Origin: Draconibacterium aestuarii
GTDB taxonomy: Bacteria; Bacteroidota; Bacteroidia; Bacteroidales; Prolixibacteraceae
Direction: 5' to 3'
Length of the DNA: 64,000 nt
NCBI GenBank assembly: GCA_026671195.1
Contig: JAPOHD010000029.1
Location: 274,163 to 338,162 of the forward strand
The first letter of the stretch is position 1, and every line of letters begins with the position of its first letter. This document shows, piece after piece, positions 63,096 through 64,000 of this stretch. A program made the translations under genes and the position numbers. Below the pieces are notes generated by a model that worked only from the letters and a program-made list of their open reading frames with translations, did no database searches and had not been told where the DNA came from.

Positions 63096-63775
63096 GTTAA
63101 CGGCAAGTTTGAAAACCACACAATAAACTGACTATGAGACTAATTTTAATTTTTACTATCTGTCTTTTGACTTTATCTTTAAGTGGACAAGAAAAAAAGC
63201 TAAAAAGCAAAAATGCTAAAGTGTCGATTAACAGTAAAAGCAAACTCAATACTCGTAAAAAAGTAGACATTAACTCTCCTCTTAGAGTAGTAGACCTTGA
63301 TACAAACAAGCCAGCCAGTCAGCCAGCTTATTTTATTGATGGAAAATATTTTAACCAATCAATATTAAAAACATTAAATCTTCAATTTATCGACAGTATG
63401 ACTGTAATTAAAGAGGAAATTACGCTTGAGGACAAGATATATTATGGTCAGATTCATATAAAAATGAAAGAAGAATATGTACCCAAAATAGTTTCATTAG
63501 CTGATTTAAAATCAAAATATTTAAAACTAGGTCAAAATCCTTCAATTTTTATAATTGACAACGATGTAGTAAAAAGTGACTACAATGAGTTCCTTATTGA
63601 TGAAAACTATATTCTTAAAATTGAAACCCAAGTGATTAAAAATGAGAAAGAAAAATTAAATGTAAACGTGATTCGACTTGTTACTAAGACTAAAGAAAAT
63701 ATTGAGGAAGCAAATAAAATTTGGATACGTGGAGTCGATACAGATATATAAAAATATTAAAAACCAGCCGTTAAC
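63096..63775. repeat. 9-bp inverted repeat framing the last gene
   Basis: GTTAACGGC (63096-63104) and GCCGTTAAC (63767-63775) are perfect inverse copies. They stand 30 bp before the start and 16 bp behind the stop of the secreted-protein gene, like the ends of a small cassette. Similarity beyond the 9 bp is weak. Confidence 0.6.
63134..63751 (+). CDS. Secreted protein with TonB-plug-like motifs
   Basis: A 205-residue protein with a signal peptide (LTLSLSGQ) and a Lys/Ser-rich linker (about 20-55). Two stretches resemble the beta-strand pattern of TonB receptor plugs: AYFIDGKYFNQSILKTLNL followed by IDSMTVIKEEI and YYGQIHIKMKEE, and SIFIIDNDVV followed by YILKIETQVI. There is no barrel. It may be a stand-alone plug-like periplasmic domain. 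AT-rich codon use fits the general genome, unlike the glycyl radical genes. Confidence 0.62.
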   Translation: MRLILIFTICLLTLSLSGQEKKLKSKNAKVSINSKSKLNTRKKVDINSPLRVVDLDTNKPASQPAYFIDGKYFNQSILKTLNLQFIDSMTVIKEEITLEDKIYYGQIHIKMKEEYVPKIVSLADLKSKYLKLGQNPSIFIIDNDVVKSDYNEFLIDENYILKIETQVIKNEKEKLNVNVIRLVTKTKENIEEANKIWIRGVDTDI

Positions 63776-64000
63776 AAAGTACATATTGCAGGGCGGGGTT
63801 CGGTGGTACGCCAACTGCGGATTCCCGCATCGCAGTTCCTTGTCCTTCGGACAGGAACGCTCTCCGAAATCCTCCCCGACAACATGGTGTGCCGAGAAGC
63901 GATGAATCGGCAATAAAAGTTCATTGCATGCTGTGATTAAGATGGTGGAATCGACCAGTGACGATAAATGTCATGGTCGGCTGACCCACTGAAGTCGTCT
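63776..64000. other. Structured G+C-rich intergenic end, possible start of a group II intron
   Basis: The stretch is G+C-rich, with hairpins such as GCGG..CCGC near 63822-63833 and GTTCCTTGTCC / GGACAGGAAC at about 63835-63858. GTGTGCC at 63887 followed by a long purine-rich, structured-looking sequence fits the GUGYG 5' end of bacterial group II introns, but the window ends before any maturase or intron domain V could be seen. Confidence 0.25.

Overview
The window is a 64 kb piece of an A+T-rich genome from the phylum Bacteroidota, most likely a marine-type member of the Marinilabiliales/Prolixibacteraceae; the rank below phylum is inference. Support for the phylum: a type IX secretion C-terminal domain protein, a TonB-dependent receptor with a carboxypeptidase-like N-terminal domain, the TPR lipoprotein / DUF4292 / EnvC-like trio, DUF6261 and DUF4136-type proteins, and Bacteroidota-style promoters (TTTG about 20 nt upstream of TAnnTTTG) in front of the tRNA, pheS and a lipoprotein gene. 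One tRNA gene (Arg, anticodon CCT) is present. I see no rRNA, no CRISPR array, no phage module and no complete insertion sequence.

Layout. 1-8.5 kb: end of a response-regulator domain, ruvB, a glutaminyl cyclotransferase-like lipoprotein, a flippase, rpiB, a LutB-like iron-sulfur protein with an Rrf2 regulator, VanZ, hemW and dut. 8.5-12.4 kb: TPR lipoprotein, DUF4292 lipoprotein and an EnvC-like degenerate M23 protein, an envelope set. 12.4-16.4 kb: membrane protein, double GNAT protein, Crp/Fnr regulator, OsmC and an aldehyde dehydrogenase. 16.4-21 kb: a leftward heme operon (hemN, protoporphyrinogen oxidase, ferrochelatase, membrane protein). 21-27 kb: YtcJ-type amidohydrolase, a methyltransferase and an ECF sigma / anti-sigma / outer-membrane set. 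27-30 kb: ilvE, YhcH-like, MazG-like and dtd. 30-38.7 kb: TonB receptor, two Gfo/Idh/MocA oxidoreductases, a TIM-barrel isomerase, a thioesterase, adenosine deaminase and an aldo/keto reductase; this looks like sugar and nucleoside catabolism.

38.7-47 kb: pheS, tRNA-Arg, a T9SS cargo protein with internal repeats, a YiaK-like dehydrogenase and several long AT-rich gene-free stretches. 47-56.7 kb: a cluster of envelope proteins, many with Tyr/Trp/Gly-rich inserts, and a CotH-like kinase next to a DUF4956 membrane protein. 57-60.6 kb: a glycyl radical enzyme of the hydroxyproline-dehydratase-like group and its activating enzyme, visibly G+C-richer than their neighbours. 59.5-64 kb: a repeat-rich accessory end with three copies of an intergenic palindromic element (two share a 67-bp identical stretch), a DUF6261 gene, a six-unit 42-bp tandem repeat with palindromic junctions, and a secreted-protein gene framed by a 9-bp inverted repeat.

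The best candidates for undescribed biology are the 42-bp palindromic tandem repeat (62407-62658) upstream of the DUF6261 gene, the nested inverted-repeat element after the tRNA (40682-40783), the CotH-like/DUF4956 pair, and the aromatic-rich envelope cluster.
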